DNA of 64,000 nucleotides from JBMNGN01 sp050949865. GTDB lineage: Bacteria > Bacillota > Syntrophomonadia > Syntrophomonadales > Syntrophomonadaceae. Shown here in pieces: positions 9,057 through 18,226 of the stretch. Position numbers and translations under genes: made by a program. Every line of letters begins with the position of its first letter. Positions within the stretch are counted from its first letter, which is position 1. The notes under the pieces are model-generated. The model did no database searches. It had not been told where the DNA came from and was given only the letters and a program-made list of their open reading frames with translations. Where the stretch lies: NCBI GenBank assembly GCA_050949865.1, contig JBMNGN010000005.1, positions 310,001 to 374,000 of the forward strand. The letters are read 5' to 3'.

Positions 9057-9287
9057 CTAGTTTTTGAGTTCAACTTCAACCGAATCTGCTATACCCCTGC
9101 CCAGAGCTATTTTGCTATTTCCAATCTGAAGAATAATCGGACCCCGGAAAGGATGCCGCGTAATCATGGTAAATTCCACACCCGGCGCCAGTCCTATGTC
9201 AAACAAACGCCTTTCCAGTTTAGACCCTTTTACTATTGTTTTCACCCGTCCCCTTTGTCCAGGACTCATGCTACTCAAAACCGCCAT
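9057..9287 (-). CDS. feoA: FeoA ferrous-iron transport accessory protein
   Basis: A 76-residue SH3-like FeoA domain (LSSMSPGQRGRV, KLERRLFDIGLAPG, then GRGIADSVEVEL). It is a cytosolic partner of FeoB in Fe2+ uptake. The start chosen is ATG at 9287, after a GGAAG site. A longer frame open to 9383 would run inside feoB and has no FeoA similarity there. It follows feoB by about 14 bases and presumably shares its Fur-controlled transcript. Confidence 0.88.
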   Translation of the reverse strand: MAVLSSMSPGQRGRVKTIVKGSKLERRLFDIGLAPGVEFTMITRHPFRGPIILQIGNSKIALGRGIADSVEVELKN

Positions 9288-9301
9288 TTTAGCACTTCCA
9301 A

Positions 9302-11029
9302 TCAAATTATTATATTTAACGCCATCCCTACCCCGACGGAGGTGACCAAGCCTAGGCCGATTATCTTGGCTAGGTTTTTCCAACCCATTTCCTTAATAGT
9401 TACAACCATTACAGGTAAGCACGGTAAAGATAATGCAATCATGGCCAGAGAAATAGTGGCTTCCCGGGGTGTTAACGGAAGGTTTAACAAAACCAGTGGG
9501 GCTAGATAGCGTTGGAAAATAGTAATTAGTACCGCAATAAAAGCCTCAGCTGGAATACCAAATAAAGAACGGGTTACACCTTCCATCCCGTTAAACAGTT
9601 CAAAAAAGCCTGATTCTATTAAGGTCCTAATAGCAATGCTCATTACCAGTAACAAAGGCAGTACTTCGGTAAAAAAACCCGAAAAACGCAAATTAACCTT
9701 ATAAATGATGTTCCTAACCGTAGGCAATCTTAGCGGGGGTAACTCATAAATAAAGCTATCCTCCTGCGGCATTAAGCGGCTCAGCAAAAAACCCATTAAA
9801 ACCAGCACTGCCAAAATAGTTAACACTATTACCAGTAAAGAGACTTTAAAAGCTGCAATAACAGTAGCAAATATACCAAGAGTTGCAGCACAAGGGATTA
9901 TTATGCTTAAAACCGTGATCGTAATAAACCGCTCAGTTTCCGATTTCATTATCCTGGTAGCTAAAACTGCCGGGGTTCTGCATCCAAAACCGAGTGCCAG
10001 GGGGATTATGGCTTCTCCTGATACGCCTATAAGGCCGCCTATTCTTCCTAATGCCACGGAGTATCGCGGTAAAACACCGGTATCTTCTATTATCGACATC
10101 AGTATACTCACCATAAGCATGGCAGGCATTATTATGGTAAAAGGTATAATAATGCCTTCAGGTATCGCTTTCGACAGAACGTTGGCTAAAAGACCCGGAG
10201 GCAAAATCTGCAAAATAATCTGGGAAATCAGGTTTACCAATGGTTCAAGTAACTCAAATAGCGATCCTTCGGTTATTTCTATAAATGCTAACAACCATTT
10301 AAACATCAGGTAGGCGAAGGCAAGTAAAATAATAGTCCCGGCAATCGGTCGTTCTAATAGGAGCTGAATCTTTTGCAGCCACCGTTCTTCCTGAGGCCTA
10401 ATCTTCCTGTATGCACTCCTGGCTGTGCTGCGAGCCTTCTCAAGTCTCTCGATATCTGAATCACTAATTGAGGCATCACACCCGGCAAAGCATCCCGAGC
10501 AATTTCTACAGCTTTTACTTGATAAGTCCTTTAAGGCAGATGATGATGGCTCAAGATTTTCTATAATATTTTTCAATTCCAGCCATCCTTCCCCGTTAGT
10601 AGCAGAAAAGACGATAACCGGACAATTAAAAACCCGACTTAGGCAATGCCCGTTAACTGACCATCCAATTTGTCTGGCTCGATCTATTTGATTGACTATA
10701 ATAACTATCGGCAAACCTCTTTCAACAAGCTCATAAGTTAAAACCAGGCTTCTCTCCAAGCTGGTTGCATCAACCACATTCAATACCAGATCAATATCCT
10801 CAGTAGCCAACAATTGGTTTACCGCGTTTTGTTCATTTCCGGAAGACAGAAGGGAATATACCCCCGGGGTATCGTAGACCTTAATTGGGCCTTTGAGGGA
10901 TTCTACCTGGGATGCAGTCAATTCGACCGATGTTCCCGGAAAATTTGAAATAAGGGTCATATCACCTGTAAGGAAAGTAAAAACTGAACTCTTACCAGAA
11001 TTGGGATTGCCAATAATTACGATAGCCAT
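9302..11029 (-). CDS. feoB: FeoB ferrous-iron transporter with a cysteine cluster
   Basis: Membrane GTPase-coupled Fe2+ permease of 575 residues, at the short end for FeoB (often 600-770). The N-terminal G domain shows G1 GNPNSGKSS, G2-region FPGTSVE, G3 DTPGVYS and G4 NQID. The membrane part carries two gate-type segments (GRIGGLIGVSGEAIIPLALGFGC region and a matching C-terminal repeat). Residues 174-184 read CRNCSGCFAGC, a CX2CX2CX3C cluster between the G domain and the first helix, which is unusual. A Fur-like box lies just upstream (11050-11070). Confidence 0.92.
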   Translation of the reverse strand: MAIVIIGNPNSGKSSVFTFLTGDMTLISNFPGTSVELTASQVESLKGPIKVYDTPGVYSLLSSGNEQNAVNQLLATEDIDLVLNVVDATSLERSLVLTYELVERGLPIVIIVNQIDRARQIGWSVNGHCLSRVFNCPVIVFSATNGEGWLELKNIIENLEPSSSALKDLSSKSCRNCSGCFAGCDASISDSDIERLEKARSTARSAYRKIRPQEERWLQKIQLLLERPIAGTIILLAFAYLMFKWLLAFIEITEGSLFELLEPLVNLISQIILQILPPGLLANVLSKAIPEGIIIPFTIIMPAMLMVSILMSIIEDTGVLPRYSVALGRIGGLIGVSGEAIIPLALGFGCRTPAVLATRIMKSETERFITITVLSIIIPCAATLGIFATVIAAFKVSLLVIVLTILAVLVLMGFLLSRLMPQEDSFIYELPPLRLPTVRNIIYKVNLRFSGFFTEVLPLLLVMSIAIRTLIESGFFELFNGMEGVTRSLFGIPAEAFIAVLITIFQRYLAPLVLLNLPLTPREATISLAMIALSLPCLPVMVVTIKEMGWKNLAKIIGLGLVTSVGVGMALNIII

Positions 11030-11049
11030 AGTTATTCTCCATCTCGATT

Positions 11050-11070
11050 TTAATAATCATTATCAACTAA
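11050..11070 (-). promoter_or_regulatory. Fur-box-like operator before feoB
   Basis: The minus strand reads TAGTTGATAATGATTATTAA, very close to the Fur consensus GATAATGATAATCATTATC. It lies 20-40 bases upstream of the feoB start, and fur itself is the next gene, so iron-dependent repression of feoBA is expected. Confidence 0.7.
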
Positions 11071-11104
11071 ATATTATTTAATAGTTCATAACCGTTAAGA
11101 AGGT

Positions 11105-11521
11105 TTACCGGTTGCAATCTGGGCAATAGCCGTAAAATTTTAAATCATGATCAAGAATTTTGTATCCTTGACGTTCAATCAAGTTTTCCAGGTTGTTTAG
11201 CAAGTCTTCCTCAAACTCAATAATTGCTCCACATTTTAAGCAGATAATGTGATGATGATGGTGGTCGACGTCGGATAGTTCATAGCGCGACTTATCCGTA
11301 TCAAACATGGATTTGTACAATATATCCATGCTGGCCAGTTTATCCAAAGTTCGGTATACAGTAGCGATACCGATACCCGGCAGTTTACGTTTTGCCCTCT
11401 CCAATACCTCTTCTGCACTGAGGTGATTTCCTTTGTTTTCCATCATTACTTCTAAAACCGCCAAACGCTGATGGGTAAGCTTATAATTATTCTTTTTAAG
11501 CTTTTCTTTAATGTTAGTCAT
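11105..11521 (-). CDS. fur: Fur-family ferric uptake regulator
   Basis: A 138-residue Fur repressor. The winged helix is residues 1-80 (YKLTHQRLAVLEVM, GIGIATVYRTLDKL), followed by the metal-binding HHHHHIICLKCG and C-terminal CPDC zinc motifs. PerR-type sensors share this layout, so the metal is not fixed by sequence, but adjacency to feoBA and a Fur box at both promoters favours iron. It lies 76 bases upstream of the feoB start. Confidence 0.9.
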   Translation of the reverse strand: MTNIKEKLKKNNYKLTHQRLAVLEVMMENKGNHLSAEEVLERAKRKLPGIGIATVYRTLDKLASMDILYKSMFDTDKSRYELSDVDHHHHHIICLKCGAIIEFEEDLLNNLENLIERQGYKILDHDLKFYGYCPDCNR

Positions 11522-11534
11522 TTTATCCTACCAT

Positions 11535-11556
11535 AATTGATATTGATTATCATTTA
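11535..11556 (-). promoter_or_regulatory. Fur-box-like operator before fur (autoregulation)
   Basis: The minus strand reads TAAATGATAATCAATATCAATT, matching GATAATxATTATC-type Fur sites, immediately upstream of the fur start. It suggests that fur represses itself. Confidence 0.6.
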
Positions 11557-11604
11557 CTTATCTAAGTATAAGCTAGAATAATTAATTAAACAAGTTTTAA
11601 CCAA

Positions 11605-12990
11605 TTAAATATTCCCCTCATTTAATTGAGTATTGAGAGAAAGGTCCCTGACCGTCAGGTGGCTTTTACTGTAATACAAGGCCAGGAAAAGCAGTCCAAC
11701 TACCGCTGATAGTATTGAGCCAGAAAAAATAGCTATTTTAGCCTTTTCCATCAAGGCTGAGTCAACAAAGGCCAGGTTAGCAATAAACAATGACATGGTA
11801 AAACCTATTCCACCCAAAATACCCATGCCATACATGTGCATCCAATTCACTCCTGCCGGTAGCCGGGCTATGCCTATTTTGACCGCTAACCAGGAGGCAA
11901 GGGTAATACCGACCTGCTTTCCCAGGAATAATCCTAATGCGATGCCGAAAAAAACCGGGTTAAAAACATGCTCAGTTAAGCTTAGGTTTCGTAGATCTAC
12001 CCCGGCATTAGCCAGAGCAAACAGAGGAATAATAAAAAAGCTTACCGTAGGATGAATAGCGTCCACCAACTTTTGCAGGGGAGTATTTATATTACCCAAT
12101 GCATATTCCAACTTCTTTATATCGTCAATCTGCTCGGGATCGGTGCACATAACAGAAAATTCTTTGTGAGGGAAGCTTTGAATTATTGAACCGGTTGTAC
12201 TGATAAAGCTATAAGCATTATATGTAGCCCTAGCTGGAATAGTCATGGCAAGAAGTACCCCGGCGATCGTAGCATGAATCCCGGAGTGAAGTACCGTCAG
12301 CCATAGAAAAAACCCGAAAAACAGATAGGGAGCCAAGGCCCGTACTCCCCGAAGGTTCATTAATACAAGTAATAATATGATAAATAAGGCCAAACCTAAA
12401 CTTATAAAATTAAGATCCGAGGTGTAAAAAATAGCGATAACCAGTATCGCTCCCAAATCATCCACGATGGCCAAAGCCATCAAACATACTTTCAGACCGG
12501 ATGGAATCCGATGCCCCAACACCATTATACAGCCTAAAGCAAATGCTATGTCGGTTGCTACAGGGATTCCCCATCCTCTAAATGCCGCATCATTATTAAA
12601 ATTAAACGTCAAAAAGATTATGGCCGGGACCACCATCCCGCCGAGAGCGGCAATCATGGGTAATACGGCTTTCTGGCGGGTACTCAATTCTCCAACCAGT
12701 AGTTCCCTCTTTATTTCCAGGCCAACTACCAAAAAGAAAATAACCATCAAGCCATCATTAATCCATTCCCCCAGGGAATGTGCCAGGACATAACTTCCAA
12801 TGGAAATACTCAAAGTAGTTTCCCACAGATGGAAATACTGATCACTAAACAGGGAATTGGCCCAGACCAACGCTATTATGGTACTGATTAATAAAAGCTT
12901 GCTCCCTGCGGTCTCATTGGAAATAAATCTCCTTAAAGGTTGCATAACTGCCGTAATTATCGAATTAACATAAGATGAATTACCCTCCAT
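11605..12990 (-). CDS. nhaA: Na+/H+ antiporter NhaA
   Basis: Electroneutral/electrogenic Na+/H+ exchanger of the inner membrane, about 461 residues with roughly 12 hydrophobic segments. The NhaA ion-binding region ALAIVDDLGAILVIA (adjacent aspartates) is intact, as are GIPVATDIAFALG and the C-terminal GGIGFTMSLFIANLAF. The start is placed at ATG 12990 (MEGNSSYV) because GGAGGGGGAGC lies directly upstream; an open frame continues 14 codons further. A C-terminal tail of about 20 hydrophilic residues follows the last helix. Confidence 0.93.
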   Translation of the reverse strand: MEGNSSYVNSIITAVMQPLRRFISNETAGSKLLLISTIIALVWANSLFSDQYFHLWETTLSISIGSYVLAHSLGEWINDGLMVIFFLVVGLEIKRELLVGELSTRQKAVLPMIAALGGMVVPAIIFLTFNFNNDAAFRGWGIPVATDIAFALGCIMVLGHRIPSGLKVCLMALAIVDDLGAILVIAIFYTSDLNFISLGLALFIILLLVLMNLRGVRALAPYLFFGFFLWLTVLHSGIHATIAGVLLAMTIPARATYNAYSFISTTGSIIQSFPHKEFSVMCTDPEQIDDIKKLEYALGNINTPLQKLVDAIHPTVSFFIIPLFALANAGVDLRNLSLTEHVFNPVFFGIALGLFLGKQVGITLASWLAVKIGIARLPAGVNWMHMYGMGILGGIGFTMSLFIANLAFVDSALMEKAKIAIFSGSILSAVVGLLFLALYYSKSHLTVRDLSLNTQLNEGNI

Positions 12991-13032
12991 AAGCTCCCCC
13001 TCCGTCCCTCTATATTTATAGGCTATTAACAT

Positions 13033-13329
13033 ATTATGATTATATCATGTTATATGATTTAGATTACTAAACTCCTACTAATTGCCTCCATCCAGGAATG
13101 CTATCAATGAGAGTAGGATATCCGTTAATAACCGGTACTTCGGTAACTGTTATATGAACTTATGGTTTTCATTCTATAAATAAAGTGTATGGTATTATAT
13201 ACACTTATTATACAGCATGTATTCTATTCCGGACACCTATTTCCTCCCGCCATGTAATATTTTTTTGCATTTAGCTGAAATATTAACTTAACATATATGA
13301 AATAGTAAGAAATGCAAGAATTTGTCCTT
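13033..13329. other. Non-coding gap with an inverted repeat
   Basis: No coding frame is supported. It contains an 8-bp perfect inverted repeat AAGTGTAT / ATACACTT with an 8-base AT-rich spacer at 13183-13206, a possible operator for the downstream nhaA transcript. Otherwise the sequence is AT-rich and featureless. Confidence 0.5.
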
Positions 13330-14517
13330 TTATATTTCGGTTTCCTGCCGGTATTCTTGGGCTATACTGGCTGGTTTTAACAAGTATCCCGAAATTATAG
13401 CAGTGATGGGAATTGTGAAGACTAATCCGATACTTCCTCCCAGGGAACGTACGATTTCAGTAGCGATCAATTCGGAGTTGAAAATCCTGATACCAGGCAT
13501 CTGGTAAGCCATAAATAATAAGAAAAAAGGGAGCGCCCCACCTGTATAGGCAAGGATCAATGTATTGGCCATGGTTCCCATGATATCTCTCCCTACGTTG
13601 ATTCCCGCCCCTATTAACTGCCACTTAGTAAGCCTTGGATTGGCTTTTCTTACTTCATCAATAGCAGAAGCAATAGACATGGCTACATCCATAATAGCTC
13701 CCAGGGCTCCGATAATGATCCCTGAAAACAGCAAGCCCTGCATATCAAACTGCAGGTTTTCAATATACAAAAGCATTCTGCTTTCTTCATCAGCCAACCC
13801 GCTTAGTGATGCATGATGACCCATAAGCAAAGCTATAAGCCCGGCAATGAGTACACCCCCCAGAGTTCCAGCAGTGGCCGCCAGAGATTTGCGATTTACC
13901 CCTCCAACCAGAAATAAGGTCACCGGGGTGATAATAATCAGGATCAATATAGTAACCGGTAGTGGGGAAAAACCTTTTAAGAGGGCTGGCAACAGTATCT
14001 GATAAATTGATATCATTGCCAGGCCCAGGGCAATAACCGATTTAATCCCTTTCAATCCCCCCACTAAAACCAATACAAATACAAAACTGATAAACAAATA
14101 CTTTAACTGATCTGAACGAGCCATATCACAGATATAGGCCTCACTTATTTCGCTGTTTTGTTCCATGAGACAAACAATCACCTTGTCTCCAGGTTCTACT
14201 ATAATATCCCATCCGGGACTATTGGATAATGTATTATTGGCGGTGATGGTTTTACCCTTAAGTGTGCCGGTAAGCATCTTGACAGTTACAATTTGGTTCT
14301 GAAACTGTCCATCAACCTCTCCATTTTCATCAAGGTTCTCTACGGTTATGACCTGGCCTTTTTCATACTCTTCTCCTGCCTGTAGGGTATCTAAACTTCG
14401 CTGCTCCGGATTAATAAAGGAATTGATAAAATAAAGCACAATCAAAAACATGAGAAAAACCAGGACTATTTTAATGGGCTTCCGCACGTTTACCACCATC
14501 CATTGATGTTTTGCCAA
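13330..14517 (-). CDS. YibE/F-like multi-pass membrane protein
   Basis: A 395-residue membrane protein of the YibE/YibF family. An N-terminal signal-anchor helix (IKIVLVFLMFLIVLYF) is followed by a soluble extracytoplasmic domain of about 110 residues rich in beta strands (GQVITVENLDENGEV, LKGKTITANNTL), then seven or so hydrophobic segments. The conserved stretch GAIMDVAMSIASAIDEVRKANP is diagnostic. The biochemical role of the family is not known. It is 25 bases upstream of the PrsA-like gene's stop, possibly co-transcribed. Confidence 0.85.
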   Translation of the reverse strand: MAKHQWMVVNVRKPIKIVLVFLMFLIVLYFINSFINPEQRSLDTLQAGEEYEKGQVITVENLDENGEVDGQFQNQIVTVKMLTGTLKGKTITANNTLSNSPGWDIIVEPGDKVIVCLMEQNSEISEAYICDMARSDQLKYLFISFVFVLVLVGGLKGIKSVIALGLAMISIYQILLPALLKGFSPLPVTILILIIITPVTLFLVGGVNRKSLAATAGTLGGVLIAGLIALLMGHHASLSGLADEESRMLLYIENLQFDMQGLLFSGIIIGALGAIMDVAMSIASAIDEVRKANPRLTKWQLIGAGINVGRDIMGTMANTLILAYTGGALPFFLLFMAYQMPGIRIFNSELIATEIVRSLGGSIGLVFTIPITAIISGYLLKPASIAQEYRQETEI

Positions 14518-14542
14518 AAAGAAAAAAACGGGAAACAGCCAG

Positions 14543-15490
14543 TTATTCCTTACGATTATCTACAATAGTTGCTGCTCCCTTAACCTCCTGGATATACTGC
14601 AGAAATACCTGAGTTTCTTTCTCCTTTTGCAGCTCAGTAATGATTTGGTCTTTTACCTCTTCAAAACTTAAGGAACGGGCGGGTTCTTTTTGACCGGCCT
14701 TAATAATATGGTATCCAAACTCGGTTTTAACTGGCTGTTGAGTAGTTTCCCCGGCCTTCAGCAACAAGGCTGCATTTTTAAACTCTGGTACGTAACTGCT
14801 CTTATCATTTAATAAACCCAGGTTTCCTCCCTCGCTGGCACTGGGACAAAGCGAATGTTCCCTGGCTAATTCGGCAAAATCTTCCCCCTCCTTCAACTGC
14901 TTTAGCAAATCTTGGGCTTCCTCTTCTGTCTTCACCACTATGTGGGATATCTGTATACTTTCAGGTCGAACAAATTTGTCAGCATTTTTATCGTAAAATT
15001 CTTTAGCTTGTGATTCATCTACAATAATCCCAGAAGTAACCTGCTGATACAACCTAGAGAATAATTGCTCGTTTTTCAGTTCTTCCCTTAAACTTTTTTC
15101 ATCGTAGCCGGTCTTCCTTAAAAAGTTCTCAAATCCATCCTTGTCCTGTTTTTCATAATACTCCTTTAAATTGCTAACCCCCGTATCCACTTCTGATTCG
15201 CTTACCGTTATACCATTCTTTTCAGTTTCCTGTACAATCAAGTACTGTAAAACCAGCTCATCAAAGGTTTGATCCTGGAGGGATTTAATAACTTCGCTGT
15301 CCTTCTTCTTGTCCAAAGTAACTTGGTGTTTTGATTCATAACTGGTCTTAACAATATTGTAACGCTCCTCAAACTGCTTCTTGGTTATCTTTTCCCCGTT
15401 TACCTCTCCAATTACAGTATTCTCTGCTGATTGACATCCCGATAGCAATAAGGCCAGTATAACCATTATCGGTAAGAATCTGCGCTTCAT
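14543..15490 (-). CDS. PrsA-like peptidyl-prolyl isomerase lipoprotein
   Basis: Membrane-anchored extracytoplasmic foldase of about 315 residues. The signal peptide ends in lipobox LLLSGCQS. An N-terminal SurA-like chaperone region (about 30-170) is followed by a parvulin domain (about 180-280: ISHIVVKTEEEAQDLL, EHSLCPSASEGGNLG, TEFGYHIIKA). The start ATG 15490 is chosen for its AAGGAGG six bases upstream; an open frame extends eight codons further. It should help secreted proteins fold. Confidence 0.9.
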   Translation of the reverse strand: MKRRFLPIMVILALLLSGCQSAENTVIGEVNGEKITKKQFEERYNIVKTSYESKHQVTLDKKKDSEVIKSLQDQTFDELVLQYLIVQETEKNGITVSESEVDTGVSNLKEYYEKQDKDGFENFLRKTGYDEKSLREELKNEQLFSRLYQQVTSGIIVDESQAKEFYDKNADKFVRPESIQISHIVVKTEEEAQDLLKQLKEGEDFAELAREHSLCPSASEGGNLGLLNDKSSYVPEFKNAALLLKAGETTQQPVKTEFGYHIIKAGQKEPARSLSFEEVKDQIITELQKEKETQVFLQYIQEVKGAATIVDNRKE

Positions 15491-15556
15491 AAAAAACCTC
15501 CTTAAAAATCCCATGGAACGATTATAACATATTTATTTCTACCCTATAAACAATAA

Positions 15557-15574
15557 GGGAAGCCTGAGCTTCCC
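15557..15574 (-). terminator. Hairpin terminator after gdhA remnant
   Basis: Stem GGGAAGC / GCTTCCC with a four-base loop, followed on the minus strand by TTATTGTTT. It marks the end of the ancestral glutamate dehydrogenase unit. Confidence 0.55.
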
Positions 15575-15589
15575 CTGGGCTTTATAATT

Positions 15590-15920
15590 AGGAAGGGGTT
15601 TTAAAACCCTTTGGGCCATCATCGCATCTGCTACCTTTTTAAACCCGGCTATATAGCCCCTATTGCCAAATTACCCACCTAGCCGTATTCTTCGGCTGCT
15701 GCCTTGGACTTGTTATATATTGATCATAATATCCTTTAACTTGGCATCAACTTCCTCAAATGACTAGGAATAACGCCTACCGTTTTGTGATATTTCAAAC
15801 CCCACCGGCGTTAGCCGCTTTCGCAGGGGCAAACAGGATGTTATGGACTTGAATTACCTGATTGTTCCAGGAGTTGATAACATATTAGCCCCTTCCCCGG
15901 CAGCAATAACCCCCAAAGGT
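15590..15920 (-). pseudogene. gdhA: Decayed C-terminal fragment of glutamate dehydrogenase
   Basis: No intact frame exists, but the minus strand contains in-order pieces of the C-terminal 110 residues of NAD(P)-glutamate dehydrogenase in shifting frames: EGANMLSTPGTI, HNILFAPAKAANAGGV, EISQNGRRYS, SFEEVDAKLKDIMINI, NKSKAAAEEYG, GNLAIGA, NIAGFKKVADAMMAQ. These are broken by in-frame stops and at least two frameshifts. The remainder of the gene (about 330 codons) is gone. It lies directly downstream of an NfnB/GltD-like gene. Identification is from remembered family motifs; a translated search would settle it. Confidence 0.8.
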
Positions 15921-15931
15921 CACTGGAAACC

Positions 15932-17332
15932 CTACATTTTCTGATTAGATAGATAATCATGAATTGCTTGGGCCGCTTTCTTGCCAGCACCCATAGCCAG
16001 AATTACTGTAGCCGCACCGCTTACTACATCACCGCCTGCAAATACTGCTTTTTTGGCTGTAACACCATTGGCATCAGCGATGATATTACCATTTTTATTA
16101 ACAGGCAAATCCGGAGTTGTTGAAGGGATTAATGGATTAGGACCCTGTCCAATGGCCATGATAACTGTATCAACCTGGATTTCAAACTCCGATCCCGGGA
16201 TGGGCACCGGTCTTCTTCTACCTGAAGAATCCGGTTCCCCTAATTCATATTTTTGACAGATTATTGATTTAACTCGGCCGTTTTCATCACCTTTGATCTC
16301 TACTGGACTGGTGAGAAATTGAAATATAACCCCTTCTTCATAAGCATGTTCTACCTCTTCCCGCCTGGCCGGCATCTCTTTCTCCGACCTGCGGTATATT
16401 ATCAATGACTCTTCTACTCCGAGGCGAAGGGCTGTCCTGGCAGAATCCATAGCTACATTCCCCCCCCCTATAACGGCTACCCTTTTCCCTACATTTACAG
16501 GAGTAATATAATCGGGGAACTTATAGGCCTTCATTAAATTTACCCTGGTTAAGAACTCATTAGCCGAATATACTCCATTTAAATTTTCCCCTGGTATATC
16601 CATGAAATAGGGTAGTCCTGCCCCAGTTCCTATATATACAGCATCGTACCCATTATTTAATAATTCATCGACTGAATGCAGCTTACCTATAACACTGTTT
16701 ACCTTTAGCTCCACACCAAGCCTTTCAATATTCTCTATCTCCCTGGCTACTATATCTTTCGGCAATCTGAATTCGGGAATACCGTATACCAGCACCCCCC
16801 CTGCAACATGCAAGGCTTCAAACAATGTAACCTGGTAGCCCATTTTGGCTAAATCTGCTGCGCAGGTTAATCCTGAAGGACCAGAGCCGACTATGGCAAC
16901 TTTTTGGTGCTTTTTGGCGATATCTTCTTTTTTGGCTTCCACATTTTTCAGTTCCCAATCGGCAGCAAAGCGCTCCAGCCTCCCTATGGCGACAGGTTCA
17001 TTCTTTTTGCCCATTATGCATAACTTCTCACACTGGCTTTCTTGAGGACATACCCGTCCGCAGATTGCGGGCAGGCTGTTTTTTTCTTTTATCTTGGCTG
17101 CAGCCTCTGCGAAGTTTTTTTCAGTTAGCAACATTATGAATCCTGGTATGTCAACCCCTACGGGGCAACCTTCAACGCATTTAGGTTTTTTACATTGCAA
17201 ACACCTGGCTGCCTCTAGCAATACCAGTTCTTCAGTGTATCCCAGGGCTACTTCTTCAAAGACTCGTTTTCTTTGGTTAGGATCTAAAACCGGCATACTG
17301 TATTTGGTTTTAACTATTTCTTTTGGTGGCAT
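15932..17332 (-). CDS. NfnB/SudA-like NADPH oxidoreductase (annotated GltA type)
   Basis: A 466-residue flavoprotein of the glutamate-synthase small-subunit family. The N-terminal Fe-S domain shows CLQCKKPKCVEGCPVG and CGRVCPQESQCEKLC. The FAD Rossmann motif is GSGPSGLTCAADLA, the NADP-binding site GGGNVAMDSARTA, and the C-terminal FAD motif AGGDVVSGAATVI. It overlaps the next gene, whose product is the matching FAD/2Fe-2S subunit, so the pair probably forms an NfnAB-type electron-bifurcating NADH-dependent ferredoxin:NADP+ oxidoreductase or a sulfide dehydrogenase (SudAB). It is not a true glutamate synthase, as no large subunit is nearby. Confidence 0.87.
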   Translation of the reverse strand: MPPKEIVKTKYSMPVLDPNQRKRVFEEVALGYTEELVLLEAARCLQCKKPKCVEGCPVGVDIPGFIMLLTEKNFAEAAAKIKEKNSLPAICGRVCPQESQCEKLCIMGKKNEPVAIGRLERFAADWELKNVEAKKEDIAKKHQKVAIVGSGPSGLTCAADLAKMGYQVTLFEALHVAGGVLVYGIPEFRLPKDIVAREIENIERLGVELKVNSVIGKLHSVDELLNNGYDAVYIGTGAGLPYFMDIPGENLNGVYSANEFLTRVNLMKAYKFPDYITPVNVGKRVAVIGGGNVAMDSARTALRLGVEESLIIYRRSEKEMPARREEVEHAYEEGVIFQFLTSPVEIKGDENGRVKSIICQKYELGEPDSSGRRRPVPIPGSEFEIQVDTVIMAIGQGPNPLIPSTTPDLPVNKNGNIIADANGVTAKKAVFAGGDVVSGAATVILAMGAGKKAAQAIHDYLSNQKM

Positions 17333-18168
17333 GAGCCTTCACCTCCCTGATTACAGCCTATCATGCTTAAAGCTATTCGTTCCTCAGCCTCAAACATCCT
17401 CGCTCTTTTCTTGGCATTCTCCCAATCAACCAAGTGGCCGTCGAATTCCGGCCCATCAACACAGGCGAATTTACGCTCATTACCAACTTGCACTCTACAG
17501 GCCCCGCACATACCGGTTCCATCCAGCATAATCGGGTTCAGGCTGACGATAGTCTTGATTCCTGAACTGCGGGTTACGGCACAAACCGACTCCATCATGA
17601 CCAAAGGACCAATCGCCACCACTAGATCTACCTTTTCACTATCCAGGATTCTCTTTAGGGGATTGATAACCAATCCCCTTTCTCCGTAACTTCCATCATC
17701 GGTGGTTACCATCGTGGTTTCGCTAACCTCCCTGATCTTTTGTTCCAGGATAAGGTAATCAGCTGAACGGGCTCCGATAATTGATAAAATCCTATTACCT
17801 GTATCATACAGAGCTTTAGTTATTGGATATAGAGGAGCAACACCCACACCGCCGCCCACACATACTACAGTTCCGTATTGGCGAATTTCAGACGGGACTC
17901 CCAGGGGTCCGACAAAATCCAGAAGATAATCGCCCTGCTGGAGTTTGCCCAGATCAGCTGTGGATCTGCCTACTTCCTGAAATATGATGGTTATTAATCC
18001 ATCATCTCGATTAAAGTCTGCTATAGTTAAGGGAATTCTCTCCGCTTTTTCACTTTGCCTTACTATAACAAACTGCCCAGGCTGAGCTTTCTTAGCAATC
18101 TCTGGTGCTTCAACCTTGAATTCCTTGATATTCCGAGCTAGAACCTGCCTGTCTTTAATTAAATACAT
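17314..18168 (-). CDS. NfnA/SudB-like FAD and 2Fe-2S subunit
   Basis: About 284 residues of the dihydroorotate-dehydrogenase-electron-transfer (PyrK/SudB) family. The FAD-binding region RIPLTIADF is followed by the NAD-binding GGGVGVAPLYP and a C-terminal 2Fe-2S motif DGTGMCGACRVQV with a downstream FACVDGPEFDG cysteine. The start ATG 18168 is set by a GGGGGAG site; the frame is open 22 codons further upstream. Its 3' end overlaps the NfnB gene by 19 bases, consistent with coupled translation of a heterodimer. Confidence 0.88.
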   Translation of the reverse strand: MYLIKDRQVLARNIKEFKVEAPEIAKKAQPGQFVIVRQSEKAERIPLTIADFNRDDGLITIIFQEVGRSTADLGKLQQGDYLLDFVGPLGVPSEIRQYGTVVCVGGGVGVAPLYPITKALYDTGNRILSIIGARSADYLILEQKIREVSETTMVTTDDGSYGERGLVINPLKRILDSEKVDLVVAIGPLVMMESVCAVTRSSGIKTIVSLNPIMLDGTGMCGACRVQVGNERKFACVDGPEFDGHLVDWENAKKRARMFEAEERIALSMIGCNQGGEGSCHQKK

Positions 18169-18226
18169 AATCTCCCCCCAACCGTTTCCATCCTTATTTT
18201 TTCTCTTTATCCATAATACTACCACA

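Noticed and set aside
15932..17332. Naming this gene gltD of a true glutamate synthase
   Set aside because: No large subunit is nearby and the gene overlaps an NfnA/SudB-type partner, so the NfnAB/SudAB reading fits better.
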